Source: CS4-C045 sp963844115 (GTDB lineage Bacteria > Planctomycetota > Planctomycetia > Pirellulales > UBA7805). Taken from it: a DNA stretch of 64,000 bases. Location of the stretch: the NCBI GenBank assembly GCA_963844115.1, contig CAWJNN010000065.1:51650-115649 (forward strand), given 5' to 3'. Each line of letters opens with the position of its first letter. Position 1 is the stretch's first letter. The notes under the pieces are model-generated. The model was not told the DNA's origin, ran no database searches, and saw only the letters and a program-made list of their open reading frames with translations. Of this stretch, positions 43,643 to 51,824 are shown piece after piece. The translations under genes and the position numbers were made by a program.

Positions 43643-44811
43643 ATGACGGCGGAGTCGGCAGAGAATATCGCGAGCCTGAAAGAGAGCGAAGGTCGACTGC
43701 GCCAATTCTTGACGCCGCAGTGGATGCGATCATAACGATCGACGAACGTGGATTCGTTCAGTCCTTCAATCGGTCTGCTGAGCGGATTTTCGGATACGCT
43801 GCCGACGAGGTCATTGGGCAGAATATTTCGATGCTGATGCCAGCGCCGTATCACGACGAGCATGATGGTTATTTGCAGAATTATTTGAGAACCGGCCAGG
43901 CGAAGATTATCGGCATTGGCCGCGAAGTCGAAGCGCAACGCAAAGACGGTACGATCCTGCCGGCTTACATCGCCATCAGCGAAGTCCGCTTGCAGGATCG
44001 CCGACTGTTTACCGGGATCGTCCGAGACATTAGTGACCAAAAGCGTGCGGAGGATCGTGCGCTGCAAGCGGAACGCCTGGCAGCGATCGGACAGACGGTG
44101 ACCGGCCTGGCGCATGAAAGTCGGAATGCGCTGCAGCGCAGCCAGGCCTCGATTGAAATGCTGGAAATGGATCTGGAAGGCAACCAGGAAGCGCTGGATC
44201 AATTACAGAAAATCAAGCGAGCGCAGCATGATCTGCAGCAGCTTTGCGACGAAGTCCGGAACTACGCGGCACCGATTCATCTGGATTATTCAGAATGCGA
44301 CTTGCGCAAAGTCTGGCGCGAGGCTTGGGAGCATCTGGCAGACGAGACCGTCGATCGTGATGCCCGGCTGCAGGACGACGCGCTGGCGACTGCGATTCGC
44401 TGCCGTGTTGACCGTTTTCGGATGCTGCAGGTATTTCGTAACCTGCTGGAAAATTCACTGACGGCGTGCGTCGATCCCGTGAGAATCGAAATCGATTGCG
44501 AGGCGTTAAATGAAGAACGCAGCGACGAGGACCCTATCGTACGAATCACCTATCGGGATAACGGTTCGGGATTAACGGTGGAGGAGCAGCGTCGAGTATT
44601 TGAACCGTTCTTTACGACCAAGACCAAGGGCACGGGACTTGGTATGGCAATCGCCGAGCGTATTGTCGAAGCGCATGGCGGATCGATTTCCGTGTCGGAC
44701 GACACGAAGGGGGTGCGCCGTGTTCTTTATCACGCTACCTCAGGTATTGAAGACCGGTGCAAGTGTGGTAACGTGATTTCCTTCAACCTGGTTGAGGCTG
44801 CTCTCCGGTGA
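43643..44811 (+). pseudogene. FixL-like haem-PAS sensor histidine kinase, frameshifted near its start
   Basis: From ATG 43643 the first residues read MTAESAENIASLKESEGRLR. The frame is lost at about 43,706 and resumes as ILDAAVDAIITIDERGFVQS, repaired by a one-base change. The PAS domain matches FixL closely: LFxY-type core, MLMPAPYHDEHDGYL with the haem-ligand histidine (codon 43861), and KIIGIGREVEAQRKDG with the FixL arginine that governs oxygen binding. The kinase part has GLAHESRNALQ, N-box NLLENSLTA, DNGSGL and GTGLGMAI. There is no membrane segment. It is a second oxygen or gas sensor beside the globin kinase, probably active if the frameshift is a sequencing error. Confidence 0.85.
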
Positions 44812-44813
44812 AA

Positions 44814-45587
44814 TCAATGATCGGCAATCCCGCCCAGCCAGACGCCGACCAGGAATGCCAGCGCCGCCGCGGCTCCGCCGATCAGAAGAGTTTCCATGCC
44901 TGATCGCAGCCAGCCTTGCTGCACGAAGCGTGCTTTCGCGGTCCCGATGGCGAAAAACGTTAGCCCCGTGATAAGGCTGCTCCAGAGGTACGGATGTGCG
45001 ATTTCCGACTCACCAAGAAAACCGTAGATGAAAGTGAGAAGAGGTAACAGCCCGACCAGGACGAACGCGACCATGGTCACCAGTGCCGCTCGTAGCGGGG
45101 ACGGTCCGTGCAGAGTCAATCCGAGTTCATCCGTCAACATGGTATCGACCCAGCGCTTGGCGTCCGCCGTAATGATGTCGACGGCTCGCTCCAGGTCGTC
45201 GCCCGCAAATCCTTTACGCACGAAAATTTGCCGAATCTCTTCTCGTTCACCTTCAGGAAACTGACGAATGTGCTGTTCTTCGTTCCGCCTGGCCTTTTCG
45301 CGAAGTTCTTGTTCGGTGCGAGTGCCCAGGTAGTTGCTGACTGCCATGCTGAATCCGTCCGCAACCAGATTGGCCATTCCCAACACAACGACAACGCCCG
45401 TTGAAAGCCCCGCACCGCCGACGCCAGACACAACGGCAAACGTAGTGACCGTGCCGTCAATGGCGCCGTAGACAAAGTCACGCAAATAGCTGTGTCGCGG
45501 CTTGGCGCTTAGCCGTTCACGGATTTGCTCGCGCGTATGGGAAGCAGCAAGCTGTGCTCGTTGATTTGCGTCGCCGTCGATCATCAA
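44814..45587 (-). CDS. VIT1/CCC1-family membrane transporter
   Basis: The 257-residue protein has the family signature in helix 1-2 (YLRDFVYGAIDGTVTTFAVVSG, MANLVADGFSMAVSNYLG), a cytoplasmic Glu-rich segment (EQELREKARRNEEQHI), and three further helices. Known members move Fe2+ or Mn2+. The family is usually vacuolar in eukaryotes; bacterial members probably export or detoxify iron. It lies 96 bp behind the CBS gene with the sigma-54 promoter at 46166 and is likely in the same unit. It converges with the FixL-like gene. Confidence 0.9.
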   Translation of the reverse strand: MMIDGDANQRAQLAASHTREQIRERLSAKPRHSYLRDFVYGAIDGTVTTFAVVSGVGGAGLSTGVVVVLGMANLVADGFSMAVSNYLGTRTEQELREKARRNEEQHIRQFPEGEREEIRQIFVRKGFAGDDLERAVDIITADAKRWVDTMLTDELGLTLHGPSPLRAALVTMVAFVLVGLLPLLTFIYGFLGESEIAHPYLWSSLITGLTFFAIGTAKARFVQQGWLRSGMETLLIGGAAAALAFLVGVWLGGIADH

Positions 45588-45683
45588 CGTTCCTTAACTT
45601 GGGTGAACTTCACGTGTTGGATTGGGAAGGCAGTGGGAACGGTCCGTCCGAAGCGAAATTGTCGCTGGTTGTAATTCGCCGTT

Positions 45684-46109
45684 CTATTTTGTCGTCGTCG
45701 CAAGCGAAGGCCGCAGGCACTGGGTGACGTTGTACAACTCCTTTGCCAGCAGAACCAATAAGTCGTCGGCCGAAACGATCCCCACAAGTTCGTTATCCCG
45801 ATTTTTGATCGGAAGACGACGGACGCCGTGGTCGATGAAGTACTGCGTTGCACTAAACACGCCTTGATCTTCCCAGATGCTGAGAATGTCGCGCGTCATG
45901 ATCTCGCTAACCGGCGTCATGGGCCGTACGCTTTCCGTCGCCAAGGCAAGTGCCACATCGCGATCCGTCATGATGCCGATCGCTTTGCGATCTTCGGTTA
46001 CGACGACGGTACCGACATTGGACTCCTTCATTTTCTGGACCGCATCACGGATTGTTACGCTCGGTTCGACGGTCACGACGTCGCTACGAAACAGCTCGCC
46101 CAATGTCAT
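45684..46109 (-). CDS. CBS-domain pair protein
   Basis: The ATG at 46109 gives 141 residues with two CBS motifs (LGELFRSDVVTVEPSVTIRDAV, VGTVVVTEDRKAIGIMTDRDV; VSEIMTRDILSIWEDQGVFSA, VRRLPIKNRDNELVGIVSADDLL). It is the third such protein of the island. It is driven by a near-consensus sigma-54 box 57 bp upstream and precedes the VIT1-type transporter. Confidence 0.9.
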   Translation of the reverse strand: MTLGELFRSDVVTVEPSVTIRDAVQKMKESNVGTVVVTEDRKAIGIMTDRDVALALATESVRPMTPVSEIMTRDILSIWEDQGVFSATQYFIDHGVRRLPIKNRDNELVGIVSADDLLVLLAKELYNVTQCLRPSLATTTK

Positions 46110-46165
46110 TGTGGTATCTCCGGGTCGATGGAAATGATGGCTCGGAATGCCGTACTGCGTTCGTA

Positions 46166-46181
46166 TGCACACCCCGTGCCA
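46166..46181 (-). promoter_or_regulatory. Sigma-54 promoter for the CBS-VIT1 unit
   Basis: The minus strand reads TGGCACGGGGTGTGCA, one mismatch from consensus TGGCACGRNNNTTGCW. Predicted start near 46,154 with ATG at 46109. Confidence 0.82.
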
Positions 46182-46262
46182 GTTTGTCTTGAATACTCCA
46201 CTGGCTAAACCGCTCGATAGGCGCGTACCCAGCGCCTTGGGTCGCGTGCGTTGTACCGGGCA

Positions 46263-46278
46263 TGTGCTGATTCGCACA
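46263..46278. promoter_or_regulatory. Putative enhancer palindrome upstream of the CBS-VIT1 promoter
   Basis: TGTGCTGATTCGCACA has perfect TGTGC/GCACA arms and lies 82 bp upstream of the sigma-54 box. A looser GCGCGGTAATCGCGC copy lies at about 46,315-46,330. Confidence 0.62.
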
Positions 46279-46381
46279 GTTTGTGACAAGAAAGCGCGCG
46301 GTTGGGGACGAAAGTGCGCGGTAATCGCGCGAGAGATAACTGCAGCCAACGATCGGTTTCGGTATCGACAGGCGGGTCGGC

Positions 46382-47435
46382 TTACGCAACGGTTACGCTA
46401 CTGTCGAGATAGACGTCCTGGATTCGATTCAGTAGCTGAATCCCCTCCGACATCGGGCGCTGAAACGCCTTTCTGCCGCTTATCAAACCCGTCCCCCCTG
46501 CCCGTTTGTTGACGATGGCCGTCGATGCGGCATCGGCCAAATCGGTTGCACCGCCGGACGCGCCGCCCGAGTTAATCAGGCCGATGCGTCCCATGTAACA
46601 GTTGGCCACCTGATAACGCGACAGATCGATTGGATGCGGTGACGTTAATTTCTCGTAGACCAGCGGTGATGTCTTGCCGAACCCCAGCACCACATAGCCC
46701 TCGTTATTCTCCGGAAGTTTTTGCTTGACCAGGTCTGCTTGGATTGTCGCGCCAAGATGATTGGCCTGTCCGGTGAGATCGGCGGATACGTGATAGTCCT
46801 TGTCTTTTTTGAACGCGTTGTTGCGCAAGTAGCACCAAACCACCGTTGCCATGCCCAACTCGTGCGCACAGTTCGAAGGCCTCTGCGACCTCGACAATTT
46901 GCCGAGTCGCCTGCTCGGATCCGAAGTAAATCGTCGCACCGACGGCTGCGGCTCCCATATCGAAGGCCCGATCCACCCGTCCAAACATCACCTGATCGAA
47001 CTTGTTTGGATAGGTGAGAAGTTCGTTGTGATTAATTTTGACGATGAATGGTATCTTATGAGAATACTTCCGCGCGATCGATCCTAGGACACCAAACGTC
47101 GATGCTATCGCGTTACATCCTCCGTCAATTGCGAGCCGCGCAATGTTCTCTGGATCAAAGTAGGCCGGATTAGGAGCGAACGATGCCCCGGCGGAATGTT
47201 CCACACCTTGGTCGACGGGAAGTATTGATACGTAGCCGGTTCCAGCAAGACGACCGTGGTTGTAGATGCGGGCTAAGTTGCAGAGTACTCGGAGATTGCG
47301 GTCCGTGGACTCAAAAACGCGGTCGATAAAGTCAGGTCCCGGCAGCTGCAATTGCTCCTTGGGAATCGTTTCACAGCGGTGTTTCAGCAAGTCATCGAGT
47401 TTGTTGCCCAGGAGTTCGTTCAGCCAGGTGCTCAT
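46382..47435 (-). pseudogene. Class I fructose-bisphosphate aldolase (DhnA type), frameshifted
   Basis: From ATG 47435 the protein reads MSTWLNELLGNKLDDLL. Characteristic parts are GYVSILPVDQGVEHSAG, GCNAIASTFGVLGSIARKY, PFIVKINHNELL and GAAAVGATIYFGSE. After EAFE the frame breaks at about 46,868 and resumes as AHELGMATVVWCYLRNNAF, then INSGGASGGATDLADA and KRAGGTGLISGRKAFQRPM near the end at 46382, which contain the Schiff-base and phosphate-binding regions. One base change restores about 350 residues. It serves glycolysis/gluconeogenesis. It follows the tandem Usp gene by about 80 bp. Confidence 0.85.
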
Positions 47436-47516
47436 ACGACTATGTCCTTCCATTGGATTGAGTTTGAGATGGGAGCCAGACGAACGCGCTTTCCTCGAAC
47501 CAGCCAACCATGGCAG

Positions 47517-48341
47517 TCAGTGATAAAGCAGTACGGGCACCGGACATTCATTAAGTGCCTTGCGCATTGTCGAGCCAACGAGGAACTCTGTGATTCGAGG
47601 CTGACCGTACGCACCCATCACCAGCAGCCCGGCTTCCTGCCGCGCCACCTCGCCCAGGATCACTTTTCCCGGCGATTCGGTACTGGCGATTTGCTGGGCC
47701 TTGGCGCGTACGCCGTGGAATCCAAGAAACTCGACCGCGCGATCTGTTGTTTTTGCAGACTCGACGTGTGAACCTGTGTGGACATTCAAAACCGTGACAT
47801 CGCCCACCGTCTGCAGACCAGTTGTCACAAACGTGTACAATGTTCTTACGGATTGAAGGCTTCCGTCGTAGGCAATCAGGATGCCGCTGCCCTCTTGGAT
47901 CGTCTTCGGGACGGCAACGACCGGTCGCGGTGCAACGCGCAACACGTTTTCAAGGGTCTTGCAGGGACGCGATTGGGTTTGGAAATGAAAGTAGGTCTGT
48001 TGGCCGAGCATCACCAGATCATATCGCTGGGCTTCCAGCAGGATCCGTTCCGTCGGGCTGCCGACATCTTCCAGCAGCTTGTGAGAAACCTGTGCCTCGC
48101 TGCAACGTAACGTGAAGGATTCCAGCAAGCCTTCAACACGCCGACGCGCGCTGCTGACCAGCTGATCAAAAACCGCATCGACGCGTCCTCCCTCGACGTG
48201 ATGCTCGCCCCGAAGTTTGGGCTCGTCGATCACACCCAGGCCGACAACCAGGCAATCGAATTGCCGTCCCCATTGGATTGCCAATTCGATCGCCGAATCG
48301 GTGTATTCCGAGTCGTCCAGTCCTAACAGGATTGATTTCAT
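47517..48341 (-). CDS. Tandem universal stress protein
   Basis: The 274-residue protein has two UspA halves. The first begins MKSILLGLDDSEYTDSAIEL and has the weak end DLVMLGQQTYFHFQT, with PCKTLENVLRVAPRPVVAVP. The second begins GILIAYDGSLQSVRTLYTFV and ends GLLVMGAYGQPRITEFLVGSTMRKALNECPVPVLLYH, with an intact nucleotide-binding pattern. It is first in a unit with the class I aldolase. I found no sigma-54 box upstream, only a half-site resembling the island palindrome (48511-48526). Confidence 0.9.
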   Translation of the reverse strand: MKSILLGLDDSEYTDSAIELAIQWGRQFDCLVVGLGVIDEPKLRGEHHVEGGRVDAVFDQLVSSARRRVEGLLESFTLRCSEAQVSHKLLEDVGSPTERILLEAQRYDLVMLGQQTYFHFQTQSRPCKTLENVLRVAPRPVVAVPKTIQEGSGILIAYDGSLQSVRTLYTFVTTGLQTVGDVTVLNVHTGSHVESAKTTDRAVEFLGFHGVRAKAQQIASTESPGKVILGEVARQEAGLLVMGAYGQPRITEFLVGSTMRKALNECPVPVLLYH

Positions 48342-48392
48342 AGTGCCGTAGGTTATTTCAGTGTGCCGTAGGTTATTTCATAGTGCCGTAGT
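48339..48392. repeat. Three tandem copies of AGTGCCGTAGGTTATTTCAT
   Basis: A 19-20-bp unit (TAGTGCCGTAGGTTATTTCA) is repeated nearly three times immediately upstream of the Usp ATG at 48341. As it covers the leader and ribosome-binding region it may affect expression, or result from replication slippage. Confidence 0.8.
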
Positions 48393-49047
48393 TTCCTGCC
48401 AGATCACCAATCCGACGTATCCGTAGTGGTTTCACGGGTCGGAGATATTCCAGACGGATGTTAACGCCCTGCGGCAACCGGCGGCAAGCTCCATGTTTAT
48501 TTAATCTAGCGGTGGCATCTCGCACACGGCGAGTCGGCAGGGCGACCTGCCGGCGTAAAATCGGTGATTTATCGGGATTAAAACGGCGGCAGGATGCCAC
48601 GGGTACGCTGAAAACCGACTAAATCAACAGCCCGCAAGCAGGGCACGGGGTCTGAATCTTTGCCGCTAGGACTTTGTCAGCCATCGAATGATGGCTCAAA
48701 TGTAAGACGGGCACTCTTGCCCGTCGTTGTTCTGGACGGGCAGTCCCGGCGCGCCGGGACTACTCATCAAAGCACGCCTGACAGAGCACTAGGACTCTGA
48801 GGTACAAAAATCGGCACAGCGTGATCTTGAACTCGATTGGCTGGAGAGCCTGGTCACGATCCGGTGCAACATTTGTGCCGCTGGGATCGGTTTCTTGCGA
48901 TGTCGACTGCCCGAGCCGCGCGTTGCCGGTTGAACACAGTTTGCAAGAAGACACAGTTTGCAAGAAAACAAGGTGGCCCGTCCAAATCCGTTCGCCGTCG
49001 CAATGGAAAAACGAATTAAATGGTACGGGCCACCGAGATGAGCGACC
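48393..49047. other. Intergenic region without a gene
   Basis: About 650 bp between the Usp and the PEP-CTERM-type gene, both on the minus strand. It holds the palindrome TCCCGGCGCGCCGGGACTA (48744-48762) and a TTTGCAAGAAGACACAGTTTG-like direct repeat near 48,940-48,970. No supported reading frame. Confidence 0.55.
48744..48762. repeat. Dispersed palindrome TCCCGGCGCGCCGGGACTA
   Basis: Identical to the copy at 29802-29820. It lies in intergenic sequence with no obvious neighbour effect. Confidence 0.75.
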
Positions 49048-49860
49048 TTAGCGATTTCTCCTTGTTGGACGTTGTAGGCGCCCGGAAGCAACAATTGCCA
49101 GGATGCCCAGCAAGGACAACGACATCGCGTTGGCCTCTGGTGAAGCGACGACGGCAGCGGCACCCTGCTCGAGCAAATCGAACTGCAGGTCAAAGGCCGT
49201 CTGCGTACCGCCAATAGCCAACTGGATCGCACCGACGTTCGTAAAATCGGCACCGTTACCAGAGAGGATCTCAAATGCGCTAAAAGCGATACCGTAGACC
49301 TCATTCTGGCTGTCATCGACGTTTGGTTCCAGCGAGACCTCAAGGATCGAGGCATCGTTGGGGCCTGAAAAAACAGTAATTGCCGCTCCTACCGGCAAAT
49401 CGGAAAACAGCACTGACAATGTCAGTGCGTCTTCGCTTCCATCCGCGGTTAAATCGACACCGCCCAGACCGTTAGGGTCGAGACTCAGGTCGCCGTCCAG
49501 CCCATCCCAGGTAATGATAGCCTGTGCGGACGTCATTGAGCTCAGGCTCAAGTCCATCAGCGTTCCACCACCAAAATCACCTACCAAGAGCTGTGCGTGT
49601 CCTTCCGCCGTGAATTGGCGAAGAACGAGATCGCGTTCCATTCCCAGAATGGAATCGTCAACAACGAACGATGAAACCTCCAAAGGCGATCCGACACCCG
49701 TTTGCAAGCGAACGGGTGAACCATCGAACGTGTCAACTGTGACACCAAATGCCTGAACGCCCGGCATTAAGGCAGCTGCACAAACAGCAAGAACTCCCGG
49801 CAAGATTACTTGCCGAGATGAGCGCACAGAAGCGCCCAACTTCCTCTTCTCTGTATCCAT
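49048..49860 (-). CDS. Exported protein with PEP-CTERM-like sorting tail
   Basis: The 270-residue protein has a signal peptide (about 18-40, VILPGVLAVCAAALMPGVQA), a beta-rich, Asp/Gly/Ser-rich body typical of surface proteins (VTVDTFDGSPVRLQTG, GLDGDLSLDPNGLGGVDL), and a C-terminal sorting signal: SPEANAMSLSLLGILAIVAS then basic GRLQRPTRRNR. PEA replaces the canonical PEP, a variant common in planctomycetes. Such proteins are cut by exosortase and attached to or released at the surface. Specific function unknown. Confidence 0.82.
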   Translation of the reverse strand: MDTEKRKLGASVRSSRQVILPGVLAVCAAALMPGVQAFGVTVDTFDGSPVRLQTGVGSPLEVSSFVVDDSILGMERDLVLRQFTAEGHAQLLVGDFGGGTLMDLSLSSMTSAQAIITWDGLDGDLSLDPNGLGGVDLTADGSEDALTLSVLFSDLPVGAAITVFSGPNDASILEVSLEPNVDDSQNEVYGIAFSAFEILSGNGADFTNVGAIQLAIGGTQTAFDLQFDLLEQGAAAVVASPEANAMSLSLLGILAIVASGRLQRPTRRNR

Positions 49861-50117
49861 TGGTCAATCCCAGGTTCTGTTCCATGCCCCCGGGCCCGAT
49901 GTCGAGCAGCCTCCTTCTCACAGCGCACTCGACCTGTGAAAGTGATTATACGGAGCAACAAATTAATTGCAAGTAGTTTTGTACACATTCCACGGATCTT
50001 CGTTCAGACAAAACAACGTATTAAGAAATGTTCACTCGTGCGATCGACGCACGCATCTAAAAACAGCCCCATCCAGCAAAAAGAAACGACCCATTGCGAC
50101 GGCCGGTTCAATCAGAG

Positions 50118-50199
50118 CGGAGGGGACGGGACTCGAACCCGCAACCGGTAAACCGGCACCACATTTCCAGTGTGGCCGCTAGCCATTCGCTTCCCCTCC
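50118..50199 (-). tRNA. tRNA-Ser (anticodon GGA)
   Basis: The minus strand folds as a class II tRNA of 82 nt: acceptor GGAGGGG/CCCCTCC with discriminator G, anticodon arm CCACA-CTGGAAA-TGTGG (anticodon GGA), a long variable arm (CCGGT/ACCGG), and T arm GCGGG-TTCGAGT-CCCGT. CCA is not encoded. It reads UCC/UCU serine codons. Confidence 0.93.
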
Positions 50200-50635
50200 G
50201 GGGCATTTTTCGCCGATAGCAGCGTGGGTCGTAGCCGCTAGCAGCGATGTTTGCCGCCTAATTCTAGCTTGACGTACGGTTTACAGCAAAGGCAGCATCG
50301 CGGAATTCGTCTGGTCGCCCTGCGGTTGTTTTGGCAGACTCTTGGGTCCTCCAGGTCAGTCCCGGATTTAGCGTGCCGTCAGCGGCTCACCCGTAGAACG
50401 GAACTTGTTCCGTTCGGGGGTCGAGCGGTCGGAGGTCAACGGAACAAGTTCCGTTCTACGAGACATGCCGGCACCGAGCATAAACCAGCACGCTAAAACA
50501 CGTATAGGTTCCCGCCGCCAATAACTCACTCACTCGCCCGCCACGGCGGATTTGCAACTGGCGCGTCGTGCTTGTATCGGCAACACACAAATCGGACACT
50601 GCCAAAAACCGCTACCGCGCAAGGATGCCGTCGAT
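50200..50635. other. Intergenic region with inverted repeat
   Basis: About 435 bp between the tRNA and the glycosyltransferase gene. It contains the inverted repeat at 50393-50459 and no supported gene. Confidence 0.55.
50393..50459. repeat. Inverted repeat, 22-bp arms (GTAGAACGGAACTTGTTCCGTT)
   Basis: The arms are exact complements separated by 23 nt, and each arm is itself nearly palindromic. A single unit occurs at 10636-10656. This is a dispersed intergenic repeat family. Confidence 0.8.
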
Positions 50636-51609
50636 ATGGACCTTTCTGTTGTTGTTCCGATTTACAACGAAGTCGAGAACGTTTCGCTCTGCTATCGTGA
50701 GTTGACGCCCGTCCTGCAAGGCCTCGGCTTGGAATATGAGATCCTATTCGTCGACGATGGATCGCGCGATGGATCGACGGAACGATTGGAACAGTTGGTC
50801 CGCTGCGACGCACGGGTAAAGTTGGTTCAATTGCGTCGTAATTTTGGCCAGACGGCGGCGATGAGTGCCGGAATGGAAACGGCCTGCGGTGACACCATTA
50901 TCACGATCGATGGCGACCTCCAAAACGACCCTGCCGACATCCCCATGATGCTGCAAAAACTGCAAGAGGGATACGATTTGGTCTATGGCTGGCGAAGGTG
51001 CGCAAGGACGCTTTCTTGAATCGCCGGTTGCCGTCAAAGATCGCGAACTGGCTGATCGCAAAAGTGACAGGTTTCCCCGTCCACGATCTGGGCTGCACAT
51101 TGAAAGTTATGCGTCGCGAAATTGCGGAAGAATTGTCGATGTACGGCGAAATGCATCGCTTCATTCCCATCCTCGCACATTGGGAGGGGGCCCGATCCGT
51201 CGAAGTGGTTACCCGGCATCGGCCTCGTCAGTTTGGACAAACCAAGTACGGGATCTGGCGGACGTTTCGAGTGGTTTTGGACCTGGTGACCGTCAAATAC
51301 ATGATCCGCTATGCCGTCAGCCCCATGCGGCTGTTCGGCGCCATGGGACTGCTGGCCAGTGCGGCTGGCATGGGCAGCGGCCTGGCGGTGGTTGCTATGA
51401 AGGCGTTTGGCGGTGTCGATATGACGGGCAACCCGCTGTTACTCGCCGCCGTTTTCGCCTCTACCGTCGGCGTGCAGTTTTTCGTTCTGGGTTTGTTGGG
51501 AGAAGTCACGTCGCGGATCTATCACGAGTGCCAAGGCAAGAAACCGTATCGCGTGCGGCGGATCGTCGCCGCGAACAACGAGGCCCGCCCCGAAAAGAAG
51601 GCTGCGTAG
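50636..51609 (+). pseudogene. Family 2 glycosyltransferase (DPM1/undecaprenyl-phosphate sugar type), frameshifted
   Basis: From ATG 50636 the protein reads MDLSVVVPIYNEVENVSLCY, then EILFVDDGSRDGSTE, LRRNFGQTAAMSAGMETA, and ITIDGDLQNDPADIP (catalytic DxD-type residues). After DLVYGWRR the frame is lost near 50,998 and resumes as KDAFLNRRLPSKIANWL, DLGCTLKVMRREIAEEL, QTKYGIWRTFRVVLDLVTV and two C-terminal membrane helices. One base change restores about 325 residues. The family transfers a sugar to a polyprenyl phosphate. Confidence 0.86.
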
Positions 51610-51824
51610 GCGCGATGCGAAGGACGAAGGCAGCAGCGCGAAGGCAGAAGGACGGAGGGGGACAGAAAGAGCACCCCGGCTGTTTTGTTTGCAAACGGGA
51701 AAACGGTAAGGGACCCAGCGTCGGATTCAACCGAAATCCCGCGCGCCGGGAAGGTGCTAAACGGATCCCGCGCTGTGTATCTCGAATCCCGTACCTCGTT
51801 TCCCGAATCCCGTACCTCGAATCC

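Noticed and set aside
48511..48526. GGTGGCATCTCGCACA as an enhancer site for the Usp-aldolase unit
   Set aside because: Only the right half matches the island palindrome and no sigma-54 box was found between it and the gene.
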